Source: DASXUL01 sp036504855 (GTDB lineage: Bacteria; Armatimonadota; DTGP01; JAKQQT01). From it: 64,000 nt of DNA. Of this stretch, positions 41,168 through 48,320 are shown piece by piece. Made by a program: the position numbers and the translations under genes. The notes under the pieces were generated by a model, which had not been told where the DNA came from, searched no databases, and was given only the letters and a program-made list of their open reading frames with translations. Every line of letters starts with the position of its first letter. Position 1 is the stretch's first letter. Location of the stretch: assembly GCA_036504855.1 (NCBI GenBank), contig DASXUL010000002.1, positions 54,557-118,556 of the forward strand, written 5' to 3'.

Positions 41168-41790
41168 TTGCCGCGCGCGCTGGCCACGGCGGCCACCGTC
41201 CGCCAGATGACCCAGATGTCCAACCAGATGCTCCGGTTCGCCACGTAGCGTCGGTCGTTCTCGACCTTGGCTTCAAGGCCCAGGTCGTCTCGGCCCTCTA
41301 CTTGAGCGAGGCCCGTGATCCCGGGACGCACGTCATGGACGCCGGAGCGTTTTCGCATGGCGATGAGGTCGCCCTGGGTGTAGAGGGCAGGACGCGGCCC
41401 TACCAGACTCATATCCCCGCGGAGCACATTCCACAACTGTGGGATCTCGTCGAGGCTGCTCCGGCGCAGGAAGGCGCCGATGCGCGTGTAGAACGACGTT
41501 CCCATGGCCTTCATGGCCTCGGTGCTGACATTGGGGGCGTTCATCACCATGGAGCGGAACTTCAGCATCATGAACTCCCGGCCATGGAGCCCGATGCGCC
41601 GCTGGCGGAAGATCACGGGACCCGGATCATCGCGCCAGATCGCCAGGGCAATGGCGGCGCAGAGCGGGCAGAGGATGAGGAGGCCGACGGCGGCCAGTAC
41701 GAGATCCAGAGCGCGCTTGGCAAGATCGTATGGGCACGAGGCGCGCCGGGCGGCGGGCCTTGTTTCCGTATCGCGGGTGAGGGATGTCAT
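41161..41790 (-). CDS. Second bacterial sugar-phosphate transferase
   Basis: This 209-residue initiating glycosyltransferase of the PglC/WcaJ catalytic-domain family has a re-entrant helix AKRALDLVLAAVGLLILCPLCAAIALAI, then PGPVIFRQRRIGLHGREFMMLKFRSM, the catalytic DE in LRRSSLDEIPQLWNVLRGDMSLVGPRP, and VRPGITGLAQVEGR. It is monotopic and of usual length. It stands alone between the small membrane protein and ndh rather than in the exopolysaccharide operon. It may start a different glycan, or it is a spare initiator for the same polymer. The ATG at 41790 is used; no clear promoter was found upstream. Confidence 0.9.
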   Translation of the reverse strand: MTSLTRDTETRPAARRASCPYDLAKRALDLVLAAVGLLILCPLCAAIALAIWRDDPGPVIFRQRRIGLHGREFMMLKFRSMVMNAPNVSTEAMKAMGTSFYTRIGAFLRRSSLDEIPQLWNVLRGDMSLVGPRPALYTQGDLIAMRKRSGVHDVRPGITGLAQVEGRDDLGLEAKVENDRRYVANRSIWLDIWVIWRTVAAVASARGNY

Positions 41791-41986
41791 CGAATGCTTC
41801 CGGCTAACTCATCGGCAATGGCGATCCGGGCATTGAGCGATGGAGTTGAAGGGTTGGTCGGGCGGCGCCGTTCCTGCTCTTCGCGACATTGTGACTACCG
41901 CCATCGGCCACTAGTCAAGCTTGGACGGCAGGACGGTCGTCCGGCATCCCTGGCATCCAGGGCGCATCGACGAGGGGGGGACGCTG

Positions 41987-43237
41987 GTGAAGCAGGTTGT
42001 CGTGCTGGGCGGCGGGTTCGGTGGGCTGTATGCGGCGCTGCATCTCAAGGATCGGCTGAAGCCGGTCGAAGCCGAGATCCACCTTGTGAGCCGTACCGAC
42101 CACTTCCTCTTCACGCCGCTGCTCCACGAGGTGGCGGCCGGGCTTCTGGAACCGCGCGACGTGGCGCATTCCCTGCCCTCGCTGCTTGGCCGGCGCATCC
42201 GGTTCCATCACGCTTCGGCGCGCTCGATTGACGTAGGCGCGAGAATTGTCCAGACGGACGAAGGCCCCCTGCCCTACGACGCTCTTGTGGTTGCTCTGGG
42301 CAGCGAAGCGAACTACTACGGCCTGCCGAACGTTGAGGCCGAGAGCCTGCCGCTGAAGACGCTGGATGACGCGCTGGCGTTGCGCGCGCATTTCCTCAAC
42401 CTTTTCCACCGGGCCGAGCGCGAGCCGGATGCCGAGGCGCGGGAGCGACTGCTCACCGTGGTCCTCGCCGGAGCCGGCTGCACGGGCGTGGAGCTAGTGG
42501 CGGAGCTGCACCACCTTGTTACGCACGGCCTGAGCCAGGCCTTCCCCTCCATAGATGTGCAGCGCGAGATGCGGCTCATCGTGGTGGAGGCGACGGACCG
42601 GCTGCTCTGCCCGAAGGACATGACACTGGCCGAACGGGCCAGGGAGATATTGAGGTCGCGAAAGGTGGAGGTCATCTTCCGCACCGCCGTCACCGGCCGC
42701 GAGGAAAACGCCGTGCTGACGAAGGACATGGACACGGGGGCCGAGGCCCGCATCCCGGCGGAGACGCTGATCTGGACGGCCGGCATCCAGCCGAACCGGC
42801 TGGTTCGCGAGCTGCCGCTTCCAAAGGATCGGCGCGGAAGCCTGCTTGTGGAGCCGACACTGGCGGTGCGGGGCCGCCCCGAGATCTACGGACTGGGCGA
42901 CTGCGCGGCCGTTCCGGGGGACGATGGCAGTTTCGCGCCATGGACGGCGCAGGCCGCCATGCAGCAGGCCCGCATTGCGGCCCGAAACGTGGCGGCCGAA
43001 CTGCACGGCAAGCCGCTGACCCCGTTCCGCTACCACAACATGGGCGAAGTTGTTACGCTGGGCGGCGCGGAGGGCGTGAGCGAGGTATTTGGGCTGCGCC
43101 TGCGGGGAATCTCCGGCTGGCTGGCTGCCCGCATCAGCCACCTCGCCCGCCTCCCCGATTGGAGCGACCGCGTGCGCGTCGCCGCCGAATGGGGCCTCGA
43201 CTTCCTCGGCCCCCGCGTCACAAAAGACGATGTTTGA
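41987..43237 (+). CDS. ndh: Type II NADH dehydrogenase (NDH-2)
   Basis: This 416-residue FAD-dependent oxidoreductase transfers electrons from NADH to quinone without proton pumping. The FAD-binding motif is QVVVLGGGFGGLYAALHL. VVALGSEANYYGLP, VVLAGAGCTGVELVAEL (NADH-binding GxGxxGxE), ETLIWTAGIQPN and IYGLGDCAAVPG with AAMQQARIAARN are all NDH-2 signatures. The C-terminal amphipathic part (FGLRLRGISGWLAARISHLARLPDWSDRVRVAAEWGLDFL) is the membrane anchor. The start is GTG at 41987, with GAGGGG upstream; the longer frame adds 22 unlike residues. An 85-base copy of the 3' end of this gene recurs 1.27 kb downstream. Confidence 0.9.
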   Translation: MKQVVVLGGGFGGLYAALHLKDRLKPVEAEIHLVSRTDHFLFTPLLHEVAAGLLEPRDVAHSLPSLLGRRIRFHHASARSIDVGARIVQTDEGPLPYDALVVALGSEANYYGLPNVEAESLPLKTLDDALALRAHFLNLFHRAEREPDAEARERLLTVVLAGAGCTGVELVAELHHLVTHGLSQAFPSIDVQREMRLIVVEATDRLLCPKDMTLAERAREILRSRKVEVIFRTAVTGREENAVLTKDMDTGAEARIPAETLIWTAGIQPNRLVRELPLPKDRRGSLLVEPTLAVRGRPEIYGLGDCAAVPGDDGSFAPWTAQAAMQQARIAARNVAAELHGKPLTPFRYHNMGEVVTLGGAEGVSEVFGLRLRGISGWLAARISHLARLPDWSDRVRVAAEWGLDFLGPRVTKDDV

Positions 43238-43411
43238 TAGGACGCTCGCGGAAGACGGTGACGGACGCGCGAGCAGCTTCGTTCCAACGGGTGGGCTGGG
43301 CGCGAAAGACGTGCGTCGGCCCGGCAGGTCGGGTACCAGGAGGCGGCCAACTGGCGTGGTTTGCCTCCCGGGGGCCGATGGGCCGGACTGCTACTCTCTG
43401 TGACTCTGCCC

Positions 43412-43672
43412 TCAGCGACGAGTGCACCACTCGCTGAGTATCTCCAGGTACGCCCAGCGGTCGCCGAGCCCGTGTGCATCCATGAACTCGGTGTACTGGA
43501 TGAACCCTTCGCCATGTATCTTCACGTTCGGCGCGGAAATAGCCGGAATATCTGTCCACAGCGCTTCACATTCCGGACAGACATACACGATCTTGTTCAG
43601 TTGCTTGACGCGGGCCTCGGTGACCCAGTCCTGTCCACACCTCGGGCATGGAGTCTTCTCTAGAGTGGCCAT
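43412..43672 (-). CDS. Small zinc-ribbon protein, possible immunity or accessory gene
   Basis: This 86-residue protein has two CxxC pairs, TPCPRCGQDW and YVCPECEALW, forming a zinc ribbon near the N-terminus. The rest of the chain is acidic and aromatic (HGEGFIQYTEFMDAHGLGDRWAYLEILSEW). The ATG at 43672 has a strong GAGGAGG eight bases upstream, so the gene is very likely expressed. It lies at the end of the row of small genes that follow orphan Rhs tips. Small proteins of this design are common as immunity genes beside polymorphic toxins, but no toxin is directly next to it. Function not recognised. Confidence 0.7.
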   Translation of the reverse strand: MATLEKTPCPRCGQDWVTEARVKQLNKIVYVCPECEALWTDIPAISAPNVKIHGEGFIQYTEFMDAHGLGDRWAYLEILSEWCTRR

Positions 43673-43766
43673 CGCGTTCGCCTCCTCAAACTACCGCAAT
43701 CTCCCCCGTACTCATCGTCAGCAAGAGCCCGGTCACAGCAGCGATGCGGGCTGCCTGCGCTGTTCG

Positions 43767-44321
43767 CTAGATGTAGGTGAGGGCGCCGGTCCGCAAGTCA
43801 ATCTCAAACCCAGTGCAGTCCGCCTTTGGCATACAGAAGCCTGTTCCGCGAAGCGTCCCGTCGCTGACCTCGACGATCCTCAAGTCATCCTTACAGATAC
43901 CGCAGCAGTTCCAAGCCTCTCCGTTCACGCCGTAAGCGACGATGTCGGTGAAGTCCGAGAACAGGATCAGGTTCAGTTCGGGAACGACGCGAACATCCAG
44001 AATCGGATACACGGCGATCTCAAACCAGCGCTTCGGATCGTCAGTGCGGACAACGCTCCACTGCCCAAGCCATACGACGCACAACTGGCGCGGGTCGGGC
44101 CAGCTCAGCGCGCAGGATATTGCGGGCGGTGAATCGTAACCTCCGTCAAACGACGCCGTCCATGCCGATCCGCCGTGCGGCTCGATCCGCATCACGGGGC
44201 CATACCCGCCCTCGTCGCGGCAGCCCGGATAGTAGATGGGCCTCGGCGTCTCCGGCCAAAAAGGGAACGGCACATCAAACTGCACATCGTACTCGCGGGG
44301 AAACACGTCTATCAGGTGCAA
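43767..44321 (-). CDS. Hypothetical protein, candidate immunity gene
   Basis: This 184-residue protein is rich in Trp, Cys and Gly (YYPGCRDEGGYGPVMRIEPHGGSAWTASFDGG; LCVVWLGQWSVVRTDD; WNCCGICKDDLRIVEVSDGTL). The TTG at 44321 is used because AAGGAGG lies eight bases before it; the longer frame runs into the ndh remnant and is not coding. The repeated strand pattern, ending in TGFEIDLRTGALTYI, suggests an all-beta fold. No family recognised. It sits among genes following orphan Rhs tips and in the same direction, so an immunity role is plausible. Its cognate toxin tip may have been lost, because the DNA upstream is an ndh fragment. Confidence 0.6.
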   Translation of the reverse strand: MHLIDVFPREYDVQFDVPFPFWPETPRPIYYPGCRDEGGYGPVMRIEPHGGSAWTASFDGGYDSPPAISCALSWPDPRQLCVVWLGQWSVVRTDDPKRWFEIAVYPILDVRVVPELNLILFSDFTDIVAYGVNGEAWNCCGICKDDLRIVEVSDGTLRGTGFCMPKADCTGFEIDLRTGALTYI

Positions 44322-44411
44322 GACCACTGCCTCCTTTCGGAGTCCCGTGCCAGATCGGCCGGTAGCGAGATTGGATAGTCGCTCATAGATCCCTGCGTAC
44401 CGGGTTGCTTT

Positions 44412-44495
44412 CCCGCCTCCCGGACTGGAGCGACCGCGTGCGCGCGCCGCCGAATAGTGCCTCGGCTTCCTCGGCCCCCGCGTCACCAAAGACGA
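44412..44495 (+). pseudogene. Duplicated fragment of the 3' end of ndh
   Basis: These 84 bases match 43146-43230 (the last codons of ndh) at roughly nine of ten positions. There are about six substitutions and one deleted base, which shifts the frame. It has no start and cannot encode a functional product. It marks either a duplication or a former insertion junction enclosing the two small genes at 43.4-44.3 kb. Confidence 0.85.
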
Positions 44496-44561
44496 AATGT
44501 CACAAGATGCGCCCAGATGAAGTAGAGGCCGGCGGATGCAGCGCAGGGGCGCGACGACGTG

Positions 44562-44592
44562 AGGGAGCGAAGGCCGGCGGCCTTCGCTCCCT
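44562..44592 (-). terminator. Perfect 14-base hairpin after a candidate immunity gene
   Basis: Arms 44562-44575 and 44579-44592 pair without mismatch around a three-base loop, starting 21 bases past the stop of the gene at 44614. No T-run follows. The core CGAAGGCC...GGCCTTCG resembles the palindrome at 45873-45904 and may be a small repeat family. Confidence 0.6.
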
Positions 44593-44613
44593 AAGAGCCA
44601 TGACGTGCAGCCG

Positions 44614-45225
44614 TTACTCGCCGGCGCCGGACTGCGCAGGCCGACGCCATGCGAGGATGGCCTCCTCGTCATAGGCCCCCACCAGCAGAATCTGCGTGCG
44701 ATCCGCCAGCCCTTGCAGGGTCTCGGCCGTTACTTCGGTCGCCGGCGCGATGGGAGTCCCCTCCGGCCAACTCGTCAGCGCGCAGACGAAGTGATAGCCT
44801 TTCGCGTGGCGGAGCGCCATTTCTATCTCGGCGCCTTCGATCGGGCCGGGACCGTGCAGATAGACATACGGTTCGGTTCCGAGGCGGAACCACAAGGAGT
44901 CGTCTGCGCTTCGCTGAAATCCAGGGAAGATGTACTCCGGCATGCCATCCGGCCACACGACGCAGCGCTCCGGCCGCCCGTTCAGGTAGGGCCCAATGAT
45001 CTCTGCGCTCTTTGGCCGTTGACCTCCGCCGATGCCGCCCCAGCGGAACGCGGCGAGCTGCTCGTCTCCGGGATGCCGCGGGAGATATGTCTCCACCGAC
45101 CCGTCTTCCAGCGGCAGGGCCAGCAGCGCTCGCCCCAGGCTGCGACCCGATCCCTTCTCGAGAACGCTCCGTATGAACCGATTCGCGTTACCGCCGAGCG
45201 CTATCGTCAGCAATCTGCCTGTCAT
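44614..45225 (-). CDS. Hypothetical protein, candidate immunity to Rhs tip 3
   Basis: This 203-residue protein follows orphan Rhs tip 3 by 38 bases in the same direction, the usual place for a cognate immunity gene. Features include a hydrophobic start RLLTIALGGNANRFIRSVLEKG, an LLALPLEDGSVETYLP strand and a repeated pattern of short strands; the end is acidic then basic (VGAYDEEAILAWRR). The ATG at 45225 has GAGGTGA six bases upstream and is preferred to the frame start. No family recognised. Proximity to a toxin-like tip is the only functional hint. Confidence 0.6.
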   Translation of the reverse strand: MTGRLLTIALGGNANRFIRSVLEKGSGRSLGRALLALPLEDGSVETYLPRHPGDEQLAAFRWGGIGGGQRPKSAEIIGPYLNGRPERCVVWPDGMPEYIFPGFQRSADDSLWFRLGTEPYVYLHGPGPIEGAEIEMALRHAKGYHFVCALTSWPEGTPIAPATEVTAETLQGLADRTQILLVGAYDEEAILAWRRPAQSGAGE

Positions 45226-45263
45226 CACTGTCACCTCGTCGTGCGTAGCTGGCTGGGACTGGA

Positions 45264-45833
45264 TCAACGATCGTAGTTCTCTTTGATCTCCCAGTGATTG
45301 CCATCGCGTATTCGATACTGATTTCCATTCGGGTCCGTGTAGTCCCAGTGCGGTGGCACCGGATACGGGTGATCCAAGTCGGGATGTAGGCGCTCATTGG
45401 TCTCAGGGTTGAGCCACTCATCGCCCTCCCATTGCCACATGTCGCCGGGCGGGATGTTCGGTTTCGCAGGCGGAGGCCCGGTGAACAGTTCCGGTGGCGG
45501 CGGGTCACCGCCGGCGTCGGGGCAACCGCCCTGACTGCCAGCTCCCCCTGGGCCGCCCTCACTAACGCCTCCACCAGCGCCGCTGGGGCCGGGATCGACA
45601 GGCACTCCGTATGGGTTCGGGTCGTTCGAGTATTTCCATGGGTCCGGCGTGCCTGGCCCATACATGCCTGGGTCGTACTCATTTGCGGCGCAGCCCTCAC
45701 CCATGACCGACCCAGCGGGCACGGGTCCTAACTCAACCGGCCCGCCGCCCGGACAGCTCGGATCCGCCAACTCACCCGGCGGCGGAGGAGGCGCGCCGGT
45801 GTCTTCCAACCCCCACGGGTCTGCCCGGTTCAC
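45264..45833 (-). CDS. Orphan Rhs C-terminal tip 3 with toxin-like tail
   Basis: This 189-residue frame continues, without a proper start, a short piece of Rhs core: in-frame codons up to 45869 encode GINLYAYCKNNPVNRADPWGLED, the hallmark end of Rhs/YD-repeat proteins. A stop codon at 45903 cuts it off from any larger Rhs gene. The GTG at 45833 has no good ribosome site. The variable part is Pro/Gly-rich and ends RLHPDLDHPYPVPPHWDYTDPNGNQYRIRDGNHWEIKE. That end resembles short C-terminal toxin domains of the PHWDY type (bacterial toxin 37-like; low certainty). It is probably a displaced toxin cassette left by recombination at an Rhs locus and kept as a donor module. Confidence 0.7.
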   Translation of the reverse strand: MNRADPWGLEDTGAPPPPPGELADPSCPGGGPVELGPVPAGSVMGEGCAANEYDPGMYGPGTPDPWKYSNDPNPYGVPVDPGPSGAGGGVSEGGPGGAGSQGGCPDAGGDPPPPELFTGPPPAKPNIPPGDMWQWEGDEWLNPETNERLHPDLDHPYPVPPHWDYTDPNGNQYRIRDGNHWEIKENYDR

Positions 45834-45872
45834 CGGGTTGTTCTTGCAGTAGGCGTAGAGGTTGATGCCGCT

Positions 45873-45904
45873 GTGAAGCCTTCGCCGGCAGCAGCGAAGG
45901 CTTC
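45873..45904. repeat. Perfect inverted repeat at the Rhs tip 3 junction
   Basis: Twelve perfect base pairs (45873-45884 with 45893-45904) flank an eight-base loop. It lies exactly where Rhs homology ends, and the stop codon that closes the upstream frame is inside it. It may be a recombination scar or terminator. Confidence 0.7.
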
Positions 45905-45981
45905 ACGCGTGACCATCTTCCAGATTGGAGCGGTGTTCTAGCCCGAACGCGAGACACGTGAGTCAGTTGCCCTCACGGCAG

Positions 45982-46212
45982 TCACCGCGCGGGCCACCGA
46001 CCGAGGACTTGGCTCAAGGCACCGGCCAAGAGCAGGGCAACCGCTAGGTAGACACCCATCATATCGACCCACATGGGTTGCTCGGCGCGACCGGGAGCCC
46101 GCCTCCCGAACGTTCGTCTGTGGAACAGAACAAGCGATCGGCCGTATCGCAGCAGGAGTGCCGCGAATACGAGTTCAGGAAGGATCATCTGGATCCCCAT
46201 TGATATGGACAT
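45982..46212 (-). CDS. Small membrane protein overlapping Rhs tip 2, candidate immunity
   Basis: This 76-residue protein has two membrane helices, MILPELVFAALLLRYGRSLVLF and MMGVYLAVALLLAGALSQVLG, separated by a basic loop. The gene starts inside the 3' end of Rhs tip 2 in another frame (38-base overlap), an arrangement common for toxin-immunity pairs. ATG codons at 46212 and 46200 are both possible and no clear Shine-Dalgarno sequence decides. A membrane immunity protein would suggest a membrane-active or periplasm-acting toxin. Family not recognised. Confidence 0.55.
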   Translation of the reverse strand: MSISMGIQMILPELVFAALLLRYGRSLVLFHRRTFGRRAPGRAEQPMWVDMMGVYLAVALLLAGALSQVLGRWPAR

Positions 46213-46789
46213 GGCCAAACCAGATTCCCTTTGTCGTCGGGCCAAACTCGATGCCCGTCTCACGAGTATCCACATTCATAGACCATGAGAAGCCGAGCGC
46301 ATCGCCTGCGGATACTTGAATGTAGTCACCTGGGGTGATGGGACCTCCACCCTGCATCCAAGAAACGCCTCCAGGGTTAAGCGCCCAACCGTAGCCTACG
46401 TACTCATGGCACGGTCCACCACCGGTTTGTGGAATCAGACGGCCGTAGAGCACGGTCCACGGACCTCTGATCGGCACAGCGGCCGAAACATCCCACACAT
46501 CAGGGACCATTGGGCGCCACGGGCCTCGGGCAACCCCATCTGGCGGCCTAGAGAACTCAGGCGTCGGCATTGCCAGGATATCCTGTTCATCTGGCGGAAG
46601 CGCCCTGGGTTGGTGAAGGTCTACCGGAGGTAGCCACTTACCCCACTCTGTTGGCTTCAGCCCGGTTGGGTCCACATACCCTACCGGGTTGTTCTGGCAG
46701 TAGGCGTAGAGGTTGATGCCGCCCGCGTAGCTGATGGGATCGCGCGTCAGGAACCGGCCCGCGGCGGGATCGTGGCGATGGCGGCCCAT
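46175..46789 (-). CDS. Orphan Rhs C-terminal tip 2 with unknown toxin-like tail
   Basis: The frame is open from just after the stop of the upstream immunity gene (46873), with Rhs core text DPFGFSGQYGVVTDFETGLILMGRHRHDPAAGRFLTRDPISYAGGINLYAYCQNNPVGYVDPTG. The first usable ATG is 46789. The core is thus cut to about 60 residues. The variable C-terminal part of about 150 residues (VSAAVPIRGPWTVLYGRLIP; WSMNVDTRETGIEFGPTTKGIWFGHVHI) looks beta-rich and is not recognised. No signal peptide or full YD-repeat barrel is present, so it cannot be delivered as it stands. It is an orphan cassette of the Rhs C-terminal type. Confidence 0.72.
   Translation of the reverse strand: MGRHRHDPAAGRFLTRDPISYAGGINLYAYCQNNPVGYVDPTGLKPTEWGKWLPPVDLHQPRALPPDEQDILAMPTPEFSRPPDGVARGPWRPMVPDVWDVSAAVPIRGPWTVLYGRLIPQTGGGPCHEYVGYGWALNPGGVSWMQGGGPITPGDYIQVSAGDALGFSWSMNVDTRETGIEFGPTTKGIWFGHVHINGDPDDPS
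46683..46773. repeat. 91-base direct repeat (copy in Rhs tip 2)
   Basis: This copy encodes the end of the Rhs core (RFLTRDPISYAGGINLYAYCQNNP). It matches 48126-48216 with only a few differences, and its first 37 or so bases also match 45831-45870. These repeats are the natural substrate for recombination that swaps toxin tails. Confidence 0.85.
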
Positions 46790-46873
46790 CAGGATGAGTC
46801 CGGTCTCGAAGTCCGTTACGACGCCGTATTGGCCGCTGAACCCGAAGGGATCGTCCCTTACGAACCCGCCGCG

Positions 46874-47524
46874 TCACGATCGGTTGATGAGCGCGAACGA
46901 ACCCTTCGCCACAACCCTCCTTCCCTCATCGAGCGTGAAACCCATCCCCTCACGTATGACTGGCCAGTCCTCGTCCGGTCTCGCAAACCAGATGGCGCAC
47001 TCAGCGGTCTCGCCGGGTTCGGGCGGGTCAGGCTGGAACGCCACCAGCACGATGTCAGACCATTCGTCCACCTGGCCATCGTACCGGATGATGCCATGGT
47101 ATCCCGATGAGGGCGGGCCGACTCGGCCCCCCTCGGCGGCGGGGAGGAACGTGATCTCCCCGAGCGCGTGCGGAGGCGGAACGCGCCCAGGACCGGCGCG
47201 GCATTCTATGGGCGCGCCTGGGCGCGGCCCTTCCGAAGCGTGGTATGCCTCCGCATCGATCAGGTCCGCCGCCCAGCAGCCAAGTGACGGATTCCAGTGG
47301 AGCTTTCCCGGGACCACGGCGTCATCAGAATCGCGATCAAGGGCATCAAGCATCCACAGGGGCAACACCAGCCCGTCGTATGGCTGAATCCCGAACAGCG
47401 CGAGATCCGCGGCGGTCTGCCGTCCGCCAATCGGACAGGCTCCGGTTTCGTCTATGTCGTTGTAATCGGCATAGACCCATCGGTACGGAACGAGATCTGG
47501 CCACACGTCCAATGCAATCACCAT
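46874..47524 (-). CDS. Hypothetical protein, candidate immunity to Rhs tip 1
   Basis: This 216-residue protein follows Rhs tip 1 by 33 bases in the same direction. It is acidic and aromatic (VWPDLVPYRWVYADYNDIDETGACPIGG; DGLVLPLWMLDALDRDSDDAVVPGKLHW) with a Pro/Gly-rich centre and a second beta-rich half (HGIIRYDGQVDEWSDIVLVAFQPDPPEPGETAECAIWF). Acidic composition fits inhibitors of basic nucleases, but the family is not recognised. The ATG at 47524 has AGGAG close upstream; the next codon, GTG, would have better spacing. Its stop directly abuts the Rhs text of tip 2. Confidence 0.62.
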   Translation of the reverse strand: MVIALDVWPDLVPYRWVYADYNDIDETGACPIGGRQTAADLALFGIQPYDGLVLPLWMLDALDRDSDDAVVPGKLHWNPSLGCWAADLIDAEAYHASEGPRPGAPIECRAGPGRVPPPHALGEITFLPAAEGGRVGPPSSGYHGIIRYDGQVDEWSDIVLVAFQPDPPEPGETAECAIWFARPDEDWPVIREGMGFTLDEGRRVVAKGSFALINRS

Positions 47525-47557
47525 GGTCTCCTGATACCCTTGAGTGGATTCGGTATC

Positions 47558-48310
47558 TCAACGAACACTTCCTGCCAACCCACCGTCTGTCAGGCCGGCT
47601 AACAGACGGTGGTAGGGGTCCTGCGGAGACTCAGCCGGCGTGATCGAGCCTCCCGCGCCAAGTACCTTCTCTGCTGTGCCAACGGCCCATTGCCCATTTC
47701 GAGCGCCCGAAGTGGAACCAACCTCCTCCAGTGATCCAACGCCTACATTCACCGAAACGCCGCCAAGCACGCAGCCTTCGCCCCGAATCACTCTGGAGCC
47801 CCCTGGAGCATTCGATATCAGACCGGCACGTATCACGGTCGCGGTCTCCCCTGCCGCCGCCGCGTCGTCTCCGCCTCGGCCGACGGCTCCAGCCAGCATG
47901 CCGCCCGCTTTGCCGAGTATCGCGGCGGCCAAGTGGCCCGCGGCGCTGTACAGGGGACCGGTTGCGTAGTATTCGGCGACGGCGATTTCGGCGTAGGTCG
48001 CCGTGCCGACCAGATTCGCCCCAGTGTGAAACGCCTCGTCCCTGCCGCTCGTGATCTCCGCGACATCGCCGTCCAGCCACCTGTCTCGGTCGTCAGTGCA
48101 GAGACCAGCAGGGTCGGTGAGGTTCACCGGGTTGTTCTGGCAGTAGGCGTAGAGGTTGATGCCGCCCGCGTAGCTAATGGGGTCGCGCGTCAGGAACCGG
48201 CCCGTGGCGGGATCGTAGTACCGATGGCCCATCTGAATGAGGCTCGGCGCGCGCCGAGCATGGGCTTGCGCAGATGGTCGCCGGTGTGGCCTCGCCGACA
48301 CGACGCCCAT
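47558..48310 (-). CDS. Orphan Rhs C-terminal tip 1 with unknown toxin-like tail
   Basis: The Rhs homology begins near 48235 (QMGHRYYDPATGRFLTRDPISYAGGINLYAYCQNNPVNLTDPAGL). The stretch between ATG 48310 and that point is not Rhs-like and carries an 18-base palindrome, so the true start could be the ATG at 48232; neither has a good ribosome site. The variable part of about 180 residues has a helical Ala/Gly-rich stretch (EIAVAEYYATGPLYSAAGHLAAAILGKAGGMLAG) like the pretoxin linkers of polymorphic toxins. An unrecognised end follows (GSTSGARNGQWAVGTAEKVLGAGG). The 3' end contains a strong hairpin. It is the first of three tips. Confidence 0.7.
   Translation of the reverse strand: MGVVSARPHRRPSAQAHARRAPSLIQMGHRYYDPATGRFLTRDPISYAGGINLYAYCQNNPVNLTDPAGLCTDDRDRWLDGDVAEITSGRDEAFHTGANLVGTATYAEIAVAEYYATGPLYSAAGHLAAAILGKAGGMLAGAVGRGGDDAAAAGETATVIRAGLISNAPGGSRVIRGEGCVLGGVSVNVGVGSLEEVGSTSGARNGQWAVGTAEKVLGAGGSITPAESPQDPYHRLLAGLTDGGLAGSVR
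47580..47612. repeat. Perfect 11-base inverted repeat at the 3' end of Rhs tip 1
   Basis: Arms 47580-47590 and 47602-47612 pair perfectly around an 11-base loop, inside the last codons of tip 1. It could fold in the mRNA and limit read-through into the downstream candidate immunity gene. Confidence 0.6.
48126..48216. repeat. 91-base direct repeat (copy in Rhs tip 1)
   Basis: This is the partner of the repeat at 46683-46773, in the same orientation, and covers the Rhs core terminus. The two copies enclose tip 1's toxin tail and its candidate immunity gene, so one crossover would delete or exchange that pair. Confidence 0.85.
48242..48259. repeat. Perfect 18-base palindrome at the Rhs tip 1 boundary
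   Basis: GCTCGGCGCGCGCCGAGC lies just outside the Rhs homology. An outer 8-base stem (GCAGATGG with CCATCTGC) spans 48270-48314, so the region downstream of the URO-D-like gene is highly folded and may terminate its transcript. Confidence 0.6.
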
Positions 48311-48320
48311 CTGCCGCGCG

